A stretch of 64,000 bases of DNA. Origin: Pseudomonas cuatrocienegasensis. GTDB taxonomy: Bacteria; Pseudomonadota; Gammaproteobacteria; Pseudomonadales; Pseudomonadaceae. Positions 38,238-46,470 of the stretch are shown here, piece by piece. A model generated the notes under the pieces. The model saw only the letters and a program-made list of their open reading frames with translations. It was not told where the DNA came from and made no database searches. The stretch covers positions 186,001 through 250,000 of the forward strand of contig NZ_FOFP01000001.1 of the NCBI RefSeq assembly GCF_900110925.1, given 5' to 3'. Numbering within the stretch: the first letter of the stretch is position 1; each line of letters opens with the position of its first letter. A program made the position numbers and the translations under genes.

Positions 38238-38516
38238 GGGTCTGTTGACGTTTCGTTCGCGGCCGCGCCGGAGCCAGTTTTAGCGCGAGGCAAGGCACGA
38301 GATGCGAGGTTTAGCTGGCTAAATGAGCCATCGAGAAACGCAGCATCGCGCTAAAACGGGCCCGGCCCTTCGGGTGGGGCCGCCTAGGTTGCGCGCAAAA
38401 TCTCGCCATGCGGTGTTGGAGGACTTGGCAAGGGAACAACCATTCCCTGCGTCCTCCGCCTAGCCTGGTGAGATTTTTCGCGGCAACGCGGCTCACGACG
38501 AAACGTCAACAGACCC
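38238..38516 (-). mobile_element. MITE-like element, copy 3 (279 bp, opposite orientation)
   Basis: Inverted relative to copies 1 and 2, flanked by CTAG at both ends and therefore by TA. Both ends are the GACG subtype and match perfectly over 18 bases. Contains both internal hairpins and the 14-base block. It lies between the promoter side of the hydrolase gene and the 3' end of the autotransporter gene. Confidence 0.9.
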
Positions 38517-38551
38517 TAGTGGAGCCGTTCAGTATGCCTGTCCGATAAACA

Positions 38552-38580
38552 CAAAGGCCACGATCTATATCGCGGCCTTT
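38552..38580 (-). terminator. Terminator of the autotransporter gene
   Basis: Stem AAAGGCC / GGCCTTT with an inner imperfect ATATAGAT loop, 18 bases beyond the stop codon on the minus strand; the T-tract is short. Confidence 0.55.
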
Positions 38581-38597
38581 GCTCTGCGGCAGAGTAT

Positions 38598-41030
38598 TTA
38601 GAACGCCCAGCGTGCTTTAAGTGACGCACCCTGGTTGGTGAAATCACTGCGCACTTCAGCGTCGTAGCGCAGGCTGACTTCGGTCCCGCCGGCCAGGGTG
38701 TGAGTCAGCCCCAGGCCTGTGCGTGCCAGCCAGGGTTCCATGTCCATGCCCGATGTCTTGAAGGCTGCCCCCGGTGCGCCAGCGTAGCTGGAGGTAATCG
38801 CGCTGTCCTCGTCTATCACGTCATAGCCGGCACCAATGTTGGCACTGAGTACGGTGGCTTCGCTCAGCGCGTAGTTGAGCTTGCCGTCGATACTGAGCAG
38901 CAGTTCCTCGCTGTCGTTGCTGTCGACGTCCAGATTAAGTGCACCTGCGCCCTTCTCGCGATAGGCGTCAGTACCGATCCAGGTGTAGTCGGCGCGGGCC
39001 GATGGCACGAAGGTCAACTGCTCGGACAGGCGCATGTTGTGCCCGATACCAATGCCAGCATGAATGTTATAGCCATCGTAATCTGCTGTGGCGGTGGCAT
39101 CGGCAAACGGCATATGGCGCTTGCCTTCGCTGCGGTTCTGCCCAGCATCGAGTTGGAAGTTCAGCTCGGTGTCGACGCCCAGGGCATAGCTGCCGTAGCC
39201 AATCAGTTGGAAGGTGTCGATTTGCGCACTTTGTGGGGCAACCCGCGAGTCGTTGTCCAGGTCGGTCTGCGCATACGCGAAAGCCAGGCCGAGGCGGGTA
39301 TTCTCGGACATGGCCGTGTCGGCGCCGATAACCAGTCCCTGGGTATCGGCGTCGTAGCCGGAGATACCGTTGCGCGGGTCTTGCTCGGCCCAGGAGCCGA
39401 AGGTCTTGATCCACAGGTTTCCTTCTGCAACGGCGTCACCTGAGGAGAGGCCACTGTTGTTGTCCTGATGCGCCTGAACCACCCGGTTGATGCCAGCCAG
39501 GGTACTGCTGGTGGCATTGCTGGTGTTGCCTGCGACGGTGGGTAGCGTAGAGGTGACAGCGTCGGAGACCTCCTGCTCGCTGGTCAGGCCGACGAAGTTG
39601 GACGCCAATTCGCCCGTCGGATCTGCACTTAGCGCATTGTCGAGCACTTGGGCTGCGCCTTGTGCCGGGCTGTTGCCGGTGCTGATAACGCTGTCGAGCA
39701 CGCTGGCGGCCTTGGTCAGCGTCAAGTCGACGGTATTGCCGTCCTTGATTGCGCCAAAGTTGAACAGCTGGGAGTTATCGCTGACAGCGAAGGTGCCGTC
39801 ACTGATCAAGTTGTTGGCGCTGAGTACGTCGTTGAGCGTGCTGGCACTGAACTGGTAATCCGGATTGCTTACGTCCACCTCAAGCTTGGCATTGCTGGCC
39901 AGGGTGGCGGTGCCGTCGACCACCAGCTTGCCGTAGGTGCTGTCATCGCTCACGCCTATGCGCAAGGCGCCGCTGCTGGCCTGGGTGTAATCGCCATAAA
40001 TAGTGCCGGTGACGCCAGCCGCCAGGCTAAGGGTTCCCGCGTTGCTAAAGCCGGTGAAGGCAAAGATGCCGTCGTCCATCGTGCTGGACGTGCTGAGGCC
40101 CGCGCCCATCCTGAGTGTGGCACCGTTCTCGATTACAAAGCGGTCGACGCTGATGGCATTTTCATTGCTGAAAACTGCGCCAGACTTGAGGGTGAAGAGA
40201 CTGTTGCCTGCATCAACGTCGCCCACCAGGCGTGCGCTGTTGCCTGTGATGTTGATTGCGGAGATACCACTGAAACTCAGGTCGCTGATTGCGTAGTGCA
40301 CTGCGGAAATGGTGCCACTGTTATTGATCACACCGATAGTGCTGTCATAGACCTGAATGCCCGCCAGGGTGCCATTGATGGTGCCGCTGTTGCTGACTGA
40401 GTCGATGGTCGTGCCAGTATCAATACCAATGCCGACACCATCATTACCGATGCCGCTGATGGTGCCGCTGTTGACGATGGTGCTGATGCCCACATCTCCG
40501 GTCGCCAGGATACCGGTGCCTCCGGTGATGGTGCCGGCATTGCTGAGGCTATCGAGCGTCACCGTTTGCATCAGCCCATCCAGAGTAATGCCGACGAAGG
40601 AACCTTCGATGGTGGCGCCTGCCAGGTTGCTGATACTGCTGCCGCTGGCTTGTAGATAAATACCCGATCCGTCCAGGTAATAGGTGCCGTCGGTATTACG
40701 GATTTCCCCAGCATTGCTGATGCTGCCGAAACCGTTGTCGCTAAAAACGGCTGACTCATTGGCTGTAATGATGCTGCCGGATTCAGTCACTGTCAGGCTG
40801 TCATTGCCGTATAGGTAGCAACTGTAGGATTCGTCGCTGCTGATGGCGTTATTGCCTGCCCCGCAAATACCTGGGGTAGCCTGGGCTGTTCCTGCTGCCG
40901 TCAGGGCAAGTGCTACGCTGGTGAGCAGGCGGGTGCAGCCTCCGCGCTTACCACGCGCGCTGGTGTATTCATCGACCACAACGAAGGTATTGCGGGCGTT
41001 GCTCCATACGACACGAAATGCTTGATTCAT
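38598..41030 (-). CDS. Type Va autotransporter with extended signal peptide
   Basis: 810 residues from ATG 41030. The N-terminus MNQAFRVVWSNARNTFVVVDE is an ESPR extended signal region, followed by a hydrophobic core cut near Ala51. Residues about 75-235 hold six or so repeats built around (S/N)N(S/A)GTI-G, expected to form a beta-helix. A linker with an Ala/Thr-rich stretch leads to a 12-strand autotransporter barrel (about residues 545-810; starts WIKTFGSWAEQD and ends ARWAF with the terminal aromatic residue). It is likely an adhesin or surface protein; no protease or esterase motif is seen. An upstream in-frame start at 41126 lacks the ESPR pattern. Confidence 0.88.
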   Translation of the reverse strand: MNQAFRVVWSNARNTFVVVDEYTSARGKRGGCTRLLTSVALALTAAGTAQATPGICGAGNNAISSDESYSCYLYGNDSLTVTESGSIITANESAVFSDNGFGSISNAGEIRNTDGTYYLDGSGIYLQASGSSISNLAGATIEGSFVGITLDGLMQTVTLDSLSNAGTITGGTGILATGDVGISTIVNSGTISGIGNDGVGIGIDTGTTIDSVSNSGTINGTLAGIQVYDSTIGVINNSGTISAVHYAISDLSFSGISAINITGNSARLVGDVDAGNSLFTLKSGAVFSNENAISVDRFVIENGATLRMGAGLSTSSTMDDGIFAFTGFSNAGTLSLAAGVTGTIYGDYTQASSGALRIGVSDDSTYGKLVVDGTATLASNAKLEVDVSNPDYQFSASTLNDVLSANNLISDGTFAVSDNSQLFNFGAIKDGNTVDLTLTKAASVLDSVISTGNSPAQGAAQVLDNALSADPTGELASNFVGLTSEQEVSDAVTSTLPTVAGNTSNATSSTLAGINRVVQAHQDNNSGLSSGDAVAEGNLWIKTFGSWAEQDPRNGISGYDADTQGLVIGADTAMSENTRLGLAFAYAQTDLDNDSRVAPQSAQIDTFQLIGYGSYALGVDTELNFQLDAGQNRSEGKRHMPFADATATADYDGYNIHAGIGIGHNMRLSEQLTFVPSARADYTWIGTDAYREKGAGALNLDVDSNDSEELLLSIDGKLNYALSEATVLSANIGAGYDVIDEDSAITSSYAGAPGAAFKTSGMDMEPWLARTGLGLTHTLAGGTEVSLRYDAEVRSDFTNQGASLKARWAF

Positions 41031-41223
41031 GATTTCCCCTGAGTGGCCAGGCAAGAGCCAGGCGAGCAATGCGAGCTGTGCGGCAGGGGTGTTCTTCGCG
41101 GTGCTCCCTGCGTGCGACTGTCTCATCCAGTATATAGCGGCATTGTGCAGGTATTGTTATCGCATAAGTATTATCTGCGGCCTGGCATCAGCATAGACCA
41201 GCAGTCAGCAGCAGACGCTGGGC
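41031..41223. other. Spacer between autotransporter and atuG
   Basis: 193 bases with an AT-rich stretch at 41134-41175 that may hold the autotransporter promoter. There is no strong terminator for the atu transcript here and no repeat of the families seen elsewhere. Confidence 0.3.
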
Positions 41224-42072
41224 TCAGTCGATAAACAGATCCGCAATCAGCGCACCACCCGCTGGATCAAAGCGATAGTGCTCGAACTCGCTGACACCCT
41301 GCTCGCGCAGAATGTCTTCGTCGATCAGTAATCGGCCCGTGATGCTACGGCCGCTGCTGTTGAGAATGGCGTGGGCGGCATCGGCCATGATGGCAGGGGT
41401 GCGGGCGCGCTTGAAGGCGTCGCGGCTGCCCAGCTCGAACTCGATGGCGGCGGTGGCAATCATGGTTTTCGGCCACAGTGAGTTGACGCTGATGCCGTAC
41501 TTCTTGAACTCCTCGCTCATACCCAGCGTGAGCATGCTCATGCCGTATTTGGTCACGGTGTAGGGACCATGTTGGGCAAACCACTTGCTGTCCATATTCA
41601 GCGGTGGCGACAGGTTAAGGATATGCCCGCTGGCACTCTGTTTCCCCGCGGCGGAGCCGCTTTCTTTCAAATAGGGCAGGGCGGCCTGGCTGCAGACCAT
41701 CACCGCACGGGTGTTGATCTGGAACATCAGGTCGAAGCGCTTGGGCTCCAGCTTTTCCACACCGACAAGTTTGATGGCGCCGGCGTTGTTGATCAGCGCG
41801 TCGATACCGCCGAAATGCTCAGCGGCCTGGGCCATGGCCGCTTTTACCGCGTTCTCGTCACGCACATCGACCTGCAGGGCCAGGGCTTTGCCGCCGGCTT
41901 GCTCGACCTCGGCAGCCACCGAGTGGATAGTGCCGGGCAGTTTGGCGTGGGGCTCGGCGCTTTTCGCCGCAATTACGATATTGGCGCCGTCGCGTGCGGC
42001 GCGCAGGGCGATTTCACGGCCGATGCCACGGCTGGCGCCGGTGATAAACAGGGTTTTGCCTTGCAGTGACAT
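41224..42072 (-). CDS. atuG: SDR-family oxidoreductase AtuG (HSDL2-like)
   Basis: 282 residues. The cofactor motif FITGASRGIGREIALRAA is near residue 10, followed by GANIVIAAKSAEPHAKLPGTI, which together with LNLSPPLNMDSKWFAQHGPY and NSLWPKTMIAT is the pattern of HSDL2-type SDRs. The catalytic Tyr and Lys are in YTVTKYG. In P. aeruginosa AtuG is the last SDR of the acyclic terpene cluster and is proposed to oxidise citronellol/citronellal intermediates; the real step is not settled. The acyl-CoA synthetase gene atuH that follows it in PAO1 is not present here. Confidence 0.85.
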   Translation of the reverse strand: MSLQGKTLFITGASRGIGREIALRAARDGANIVIAAKSAEPHAKLPGTIHSVAAEVEQAGGKALALQVDVRDENAVKAAMAQAAEHFGGIDALINNAGAIKLVGVEKLEPKRFDLMFQINTRAVMVCSQAALPYLKESGSAAGKQSASGHILNLSPPLNMDSKWFAQHGPYTVTKYGMSMLTLGMSEEFKKYGISVNSLWPKTMIATAAIEFELGSRDAFKRARTPAIMADAAHAILNSSGRSITGRLLIDEDILREQGVSEFEHYRFDPAGGALIADLFID

Positions 42073-42097
42073 AGGGCTTCTCCACTTTTATTTTTAT

Positions 42098-42183
42098 GTA
42101 GGGTGGATCGGGGTGCGTAGCTGACGTTTTTTCATCCACCTGGATGGCGCAGTGGTGGATGGGTGAAGCGTCATCCACCCTAC
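42098..42183. repeat. GTAGGGTGGAT-type inverted repeat between atuF and atuG
   Basis: Arms GTAGGGTGGAT (42098-42108) and ATCCACCCTAC (42173-42183), with a further internal ATCCACC / GGTGGAT pair. The outer arm supplies the TAG stop of atuF. Confidence 0.8.
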
Positions 42184-44174
42184 GGGCAGGCGTCTACGGC
42201 TTCGATTTCCACCAAAAGCTGGCGGTTCTTCACCTGATCACCACGGCTGACGCCAATGCGGCGCACCACGCCGTCGATGCTGGCCTTGAGCGGGTGTTCC
42301 ATCTTCATCGCTTCCAGCACCAGCAGCAGCTGGCCCTTGCTGACCGTGGCGCCTTCCTCGACCAGCACTTCGACAATCGCACCGTCCATCGGCGCCTTGA
42401 CACTGCCCGAGCCTGCACCGGTGGCGCTGCTGACTGGCAAATGAGTGATATCGGTCAGCTGCAGGTTGCCGCTATGGCCGTACAGCCAGAGATTGTCGCC
42501 GGCCAGGTGATAGGCCAGGCGCTGGCGAATACCGTCCAGCTCCAGGGTAGCCCAGCGGCCGTCGCTGGCCAGCAGGTTGAGGCTGACCTGCTGCTCGCCA
42601 ATCGTGGCCAGCAGGCTGGGTTGTGGGCCGTCGGCCTGCACGTGCAGCTCCACGGCGAAGGTCTGCTCGCCCTGCTTGAGCAGAAACCGCCAGGGCGCGC
42701 TGCCGGCATTGCGCCAGCCGGACAGGCCCGGTTGATGCGCGCGGGCATTGGCCGATTGCTGGAACAGCAGGGCGGCTGCGGCTGCCAGTTCGCAGGCCCT
42801 GGGTGGCTGCGGGCTTAGGCTTGGGTCGCTGGCGAAATGCTCGGCGATAAATGCGGTGGTGGCGTTACCGGCGGCAAACTCGGGGTGGCTGAGCAGGTTG
42901 GCGAGAAAGCGCTGGTTGCCGTTGACGCCCAGCAGCACGCAATCCTCCACCGCGCGCACCAGCTTGCGCCGCGCTTCTTCGCGGGTTGCTCCGTAAGCGA
43001 TGACCTTGGCCAGCATCGGGTCGTAGAACGGCGTAATGGCCTGGCCCTCGACCAGGCCGTGGTCGATGCGAATGCCGTCGCGCAGTGCCGGCTCCCAGCG
43101 CAGGGCGGTGCCGGTCTGCGGGAGGAAGTTCTGCGTGGCGTCCTCAGCGTACAGGCGCACTTCCATGGCGTGGCCGGTCAGACGAATCTCGTCCTGCTTG
43201 AGCGGTAGCGGCTGGCCTTCGGCTACGCGAATCTGCCAGGCGACTAGGTCTTGCCCGGTGATCAGTTCGGTAACCGGGTGCTCGACCTGCAGGCGAGTGT
43301 TCATTTCCAGAAAGAAGAATTCACCGCTCTGATCGAGGAGAAACTCCACGGTGCCGGCGCCGACGTAGTTCACTGACGCTGCCGCTTTCACCGCCGCCTC
43401 GCCCATGGCCTGGCGCAGTTCGGGCGTCATCACCGGGCAGGGCGCTTCCTCGACCACCTTCTGGTGGCGACGCTGCACCGAGCAGTCGCGCTCGCCGAGA
43501 TAAACGATGCTGCCGTGCTGGTCGCCGAATACCTGGATTTCCACATGGCGCGGCTGGATCACCGCACGTTCGAGAATCAGCTCGCCGCTGCCAAAGGCGT
43601 TCTGCGCCTCGGAACGGGCGGTGCGGATCTGCGCCAGCAGTTCGCCAGATTCATGCACCAGACGCATGCCACGGCCACCGCCACCAGCACTGGCCTTGAT
43701 CATCAATGGGTAACCGATGCGCTCAGCTTCGCGGCTCAGGGTTTCATCGTCCTGGGCTGCGCCCTCAAAACCGGGAATGCACGGCACGCCGGCTTCGAGC
43801 ATGGCGATCTTCGACAGGCGCTTGCTGCCCATCAGGTGGATGGCTTCTACGGTCGGGCCGATAAACACGATGCCGGCGGCCTCACAGGCGCGGGCGAAGT
43901 CGGCGTTTTCCGAGAGAAAGCCGTAGCCAGGGTGGATCGCGTCAGCCCCGGTTTTCTGCGCCGCATCGATGATATTGGCGATCAGCAGATAGGACTGGTT
44001 GACCTGAGCCGGGCCGATGCACACGGCTTCATCGGCTTGCTGCACATGACGTGCGTCGGCATCGGCCTCCGAGTACACGGCCACGGTGCGGTAGCCGAGG
44101 TCCTGGGCGGTGCGCATCACCCGGCAGGCGATTTCCCCGCGGTTGGCGATCAGAATCTTGTTAAAGGCGGGCAT
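42180..44174 (-). CDS. atuF: Geranyl-CoA carboxylase alpha (biotin-containing) subunit AtuF
   Basis: 664 residues. It carries biotin carboxylase and biotin carrier domains; with AtuC it carboxylates cis-geranyl-CoA at the methyl group. The N-terminal FNKILIANRGEIACRVMRTA, the ATP-grasp loop KASAGGGGRGMRLV, FLEMNTRLQVEHPVTE, and the biotinyl Lys in VLEAMKMEHPLKAS (about residue 630) are all intact. Gene order distinguishes it from the leucine enzyme LiuD. Its TAG stop lies in the edge of a GTAGGGTG repeat, so the C-terminus may have been reset by that insertion. Confidence 0.92.
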   Translation of the reverse strand: MPAFNKILIANRGEIACRVMRTAQDLGYRTVAVYSEADADARHVQQADEAVCIGPAQVNQSYLLIANIIDAAQKTGADAIHPGYGFLSENADFARACEAAGIVFIGPTVEAIHLMGSKRLSKIAMLEAGVPCIPGFEGAAQDDETLSREAERIGYPLMIKASAGGGGRGMRLVHESGELLAQIRTARSEAQNAFGSGELILERAVIQPRHVEIQVFGDQHGSIVYLGERDCSVQRRHQKVVEEAPCPVMTPELRQAMGEAAVKAAASVNYVGAGTVEFLLDQSGEFFFLEMNTRLQVEHPVTELITGQDLVAWQIRVAEGQPLPLKQDEIRLTGHAMEVRLYAEDATQNFLPQTGTALRWEPALRDGIRIDHGLVEGQAITPFYDPMLAKVIAYGATREEARRKLVRAVEDCVLLGVNGNQRFLANLLSHPEFAAGNATTAFIAEHFASDPSLSPQPPRACELAAAAALLFQQSANARAHQPGLSGWRNAGSAPWRFLLKQGEQTFAVELHVQADGPQPSLLATIGEQQVSLNLLASDGRWATLELDGIRQRLAYHLAGDNLWLYGHSGNLQLTDITHLPVSSATGAGSGSVKAPMDGAIVEVLVEEGATVSKGQLLLVLEAMKMEHPLKASIDGVVRRIGVSRGDQVKNRQLLVEIEAVDACP

Positions 44175-44209
44175 CTGGGTGCTCCTGCTGGGCTACGGAC
44201 TTGGCTCGT

Positions 44210-44296
44210 GTAGGGTGGATGGCCACCCCGTGGATCACGCTTTATCGATCCACCGTGCGGTGTTTCGGTGGATGTAAAAAGCGACATCCACCCTAC
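44210..44296. repeat. GTAGGGTGGAT-type inverted repeat between atuE and atuF
   Basis: Arms GTAGGGTGGAT (44210-44220) and ATCCACCCTAC (44286-44296), with an internal GATCCACC / GGTGGATG pair. It ends four bases before the atuE stop codon. Confidence 0.8.
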
Positions 44297-44299
44297 GTT

Positions 44300-45097
44300 C
44301 TACTGCGCCCATTTCGGCGCACGTTTTTGCATAAAGGCCATGGTGCCCTCGACGCCTTCGGCGCCGGTTACTGCCGCGGCAAACTGTTCGGCGGCGCGGT
44401 CCAGCAGTGGGCCGAGTGCTTCGTGTTCTGCGGCCAGCAGCAGGGTCTTGGTCTGGGCATTGGCTTGCGGCGCGCATTGGCGCACCTGGCCAATTACCTG
44501 GTGCAAACGGGCGTCGACGGCTTCGCTATCGGCTTCGCTGAAATGCACCAGGCCCAGGCGTTCGGCCTCGCTGCCATTGAAGCGGGCGGCGGTAAGGGCC
44601 AGACGACGGGTCTGGGTCAGACCGATGCGCCGCACCACAAAGGGCGCTATCTGCGCCGGTAGAATCCCCAGGGTGGTTTCCGGCAGGCCGAACTTGGCGT
44701 CCTGCTGGCAGATGGCGATATCCGACACGCAGGCCAGGCCGAAACCGCCACCCAGCACGGCGCCTTCGAGCACGGCGATCAGCACCTGTGGCGCGCTCTG
44801 CGCTTCTTCCAGCAGGCTGCCGAAGGCGCGGTTAAGGCTGCGGTAGGCATCGCCACCGGCCGCACGAGCACCGGCCATATCCTTGATATCGCCACCGGCA
44901 CAGAAGTGCCCACCGGCACCGCGCAGCACAATGGCGCGCACGCTTGGGTCATTGCGCAGGCTTTCCAGGACTGCGCGCAGTTCCTTGACCATGGCCAGGC
45001 TCATGGCGTTGCGGCTGTCCGGGCGATTGAGGGTGATATGCAGCACGCCCGCGTCGAGGTTAAGCAGCAGGGTTTCGCAGTTCGGTAGGTCAGCCAT
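44300..45097 (-). CDS. atuE: Isohexenylglutaconyl-CoA hydratase AtuE
   Basis: 265 residues from ATG 45097, preceded by AGGAG; the open frame back to 45391 is repeat DNA and part of atuD. Crotonase fold: oxyanion-hole segments GAGGHFCAGGDIKDM and EGAVLGGGFGLACVSD, and a hydratase glutamate region LPETTLGILP. It hydrates isohexenylglutaconyl-CoA to the 3-hydroxy acid. Its place between the carboxylase alpha and dehydrogenase genes is that of P. aeruginosa atuE. Confidence 0.9.
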   Translation of the reverse strand: MADLPNCETLLLNLDAGVLHITLNRPDSRNAMSLAMVKELRAVLESLRNDPSVRAIVLRGAGGHFCAGGDIKDMAGARAAGGDAYRSLNRAFGSLLEEAQSAPQVLIAVLEGAVLGGGFGLACVSDIAICQQDAKFGLPETTLGILPAQIAPFVVRRIGLTQTRRLALTAARFNGSEAERLGLVHFSEADSEAVDARLHQVIGQVRQCAPQANAQTKTLLLAAEHEALGPLLDRAAEQFAAAVTGAEGVEGTMAFMQKRAPKWAQ

Positions 45098-45135
45098 GGC
45101 AGGCTCCTTGATGTATTCGCAAGGGGAAGGTGGCC

Positions 45136-45206
45136 GTAGGGTGGATCGCGCTTTATCGACCCACCGAGCAGCGGTTTGGTGGATGTAAAAAGCGACATCC
45201 ACCCTA
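45136..45206. repeat. GTAGGGTGGAT-type inverted repeat between atuD and atuE, interrupted by a MITE
   Basis: Left arm GTAGGGTGGAT at 45136-45146. The right arm ATCCACCCTA ends at 45206, where the 49-bp MITE begins; the last base C of the arm resumes at 45258 after a second TA. Confidence 0.85.
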
Positions 45207-45255
45207 GGGTCTGTTCCCGTTTCGGCGCGGCCGCGAACGAAACGGGAACAGACCC
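45207..45255 (+). mobile_element. Minimal MITE, 49 bp, two terminal repeats back to back
   Basis: GGGTCTGTTCCCGTTTCG, 13 bases, and its perfect 18-base inverted copy. Flanked by TA on each side (45205-45206, 45256-45257). Both ends are of the CCCG subtype. The 13-base centre gcgcggccgcgaa matches the right-hand side of the large copies, so it looks like an internal-deletion derivative. Confidence 0.88.
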
Positions 45256-45261
45256 TACGGT

Positions 45262-46422
45262 TCAGCCCTTCTTTTTCCCCGGCAGAATGCCCATCAGCTT
45301 GCAGATAATGCCCAGCATGATTTCGTCGGCACCGCCGCCGATGCTGACCAGGCGCACATCGCGGTAGGCGCGCGAGACCGGGTTGTCCCATATAAAGCCC
45401 ATGCCACCCCAGTACTGCAGGCAGCTGTCGGTGACTTCACGGCCGAGGCGTCCGGCCTTGAGCTTGGCCATGGAGGCCAGGTTGGTGACGTCACGGCCGC
45501 GCACGTACTGCTCGGTGGCCTGATAGACCAGGGCGCGCAGGCACTCGATCTCGGTCTGCAGCTCGGCCATGCGGAAGTGGATGACCTGGTTGTCGATCAG
45601 GGGACTGCCGAAGGTATGCCGCTGCTTGCAGTAGTCGATGGTGCTGTTGATGCAGTGCTCCAGGCCCTTGATCATATTGGCCGCGCCGAACAGGCGTTCT
45701 TCCTGGAACTGCAGCATCTGCATCATAAAACCCGCGCCTTCGTGGCCGATGCGGTAGCGCTGCGGCACACGCACGTTGTCGAAGAACACCTGGGCGGTCT
45801 CCGAGCTGCGCATGCCGAGCTTGTCCAGGTGCGGGCTGAGGGTAATGCCCGGCGTGTTCATCGGCACCATGATCAGCGATTTGTTTTTGTGCGGCTTGTC
45901 GTCCGAGGTATTGGCCAGCAGGCAGATAAAGTCAGCCGAGGGCGAGTTGGTGATCCACATCTTGCTGCCGTTGATCACATAGTCGCTGCCATCTTTCTTG
46001 GCCGTGGTTTTCAGCCCGGCGACATCGGAGCCGGCGCCGACTTCGGAGACGCCGATACAACCGACCATCTCGCCGCTAATCGCCGGCTTGAGGAACTCCT
46101 CGCGCAGCTCATCGGAGCCAAAGCGCGCCAGGGCCGGGGTGCACATATCGGTCTGCACGCCGATGGACATCGGTATGCCGCCGCAGATGATGGTGCCAAA
46201 CTCTTCAGCTGCGACGATCGAGTAGCTGTAGTCCAGGCCCATGCCGCCGAATTTCTCCGGTTTGGAGATGCCCAGCAGGCCGAGGTCGCCAGCTTTCTTG
46301 AAGATTTCGTGGATCGGAAAGCGGCCGTCCTTTTCCCACTGCTCGACGTGGGGGTTGATGTCCTTGTCGACAAAGTTACGGACCGTGCGGCGCAGCTCTT
46401 CGTGTTCTTGGGTGAAGATCAT
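45262..46422 (-). CDS. atuD: Citronellyl-CoA dehydrogenase AtuD
   Basis: 386 residues. An FAD-dependent acyl-CoA dehydrogenase that oxidises citronellyl-CoA to geranyl-CoA, passing electrons to ETF. N-terminal MIFTQEHEELRRTVRNFV, the FAD/substrate loops CIGVSEVGAGSDVAGLKT and WITNSPSADFICLLA, and the C-terminal QYWGGMGFIWDNPVSRAYRDVRL are typical. The stop codon lies seven bases from the minimal MITE. Confidence 0.92.
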   Translation of the reverse strand: MIFTQEHEELRRTVRNFVDKDINPHVEQWEKDGRFPIHEIFKKAGDLGLLGISKPEKFGGMGLDYSYSIVAAEEFGTIICGGIPMSIGVQTDMCTPALARFGSDELREEFLKPAISGEMVGCIGVSEVGAGSDVAGLKTTAKKDGSDYVINGSKMWITNSPSADFICLLANTSDDKPHKNKSLIMVPMNTPGITLSPHLDKLGMRSSETAQVFFDNVRVPQRYRIGHEGAGFMMQMLQFQEERLFGAANMIKGLEHCINSTIDYCKQRHTFGSPLIDNQVIHFRMAELQTEIECLRALVYQATEQYVRGRDVTNLASMAKLKAGRLGREVTDSCLQYWGGMGFIWDNPVSRAYRDVRLVSIGGGADEIMLGIICKLMGILPGKKKG

Positions 46423-46433
46423 TGTTGTTCTCC

Positions 46434-46454
46434 GTAGGGTGCGCCGTGCGCACC
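46434..46454. repeat. Single arm of a GTAGGGTGCGC-type repeat between atuC and atuD
   Basis: GTAGGGTGCGCCGTGCGC plus ACC, identical to the right arm at 49016-49036. No inverted partner lies in this 48-base gap, so it is a half-element. Confidence 0.75.
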
Positions 46455-46470
46455 GGATCTTGTATTGAGG

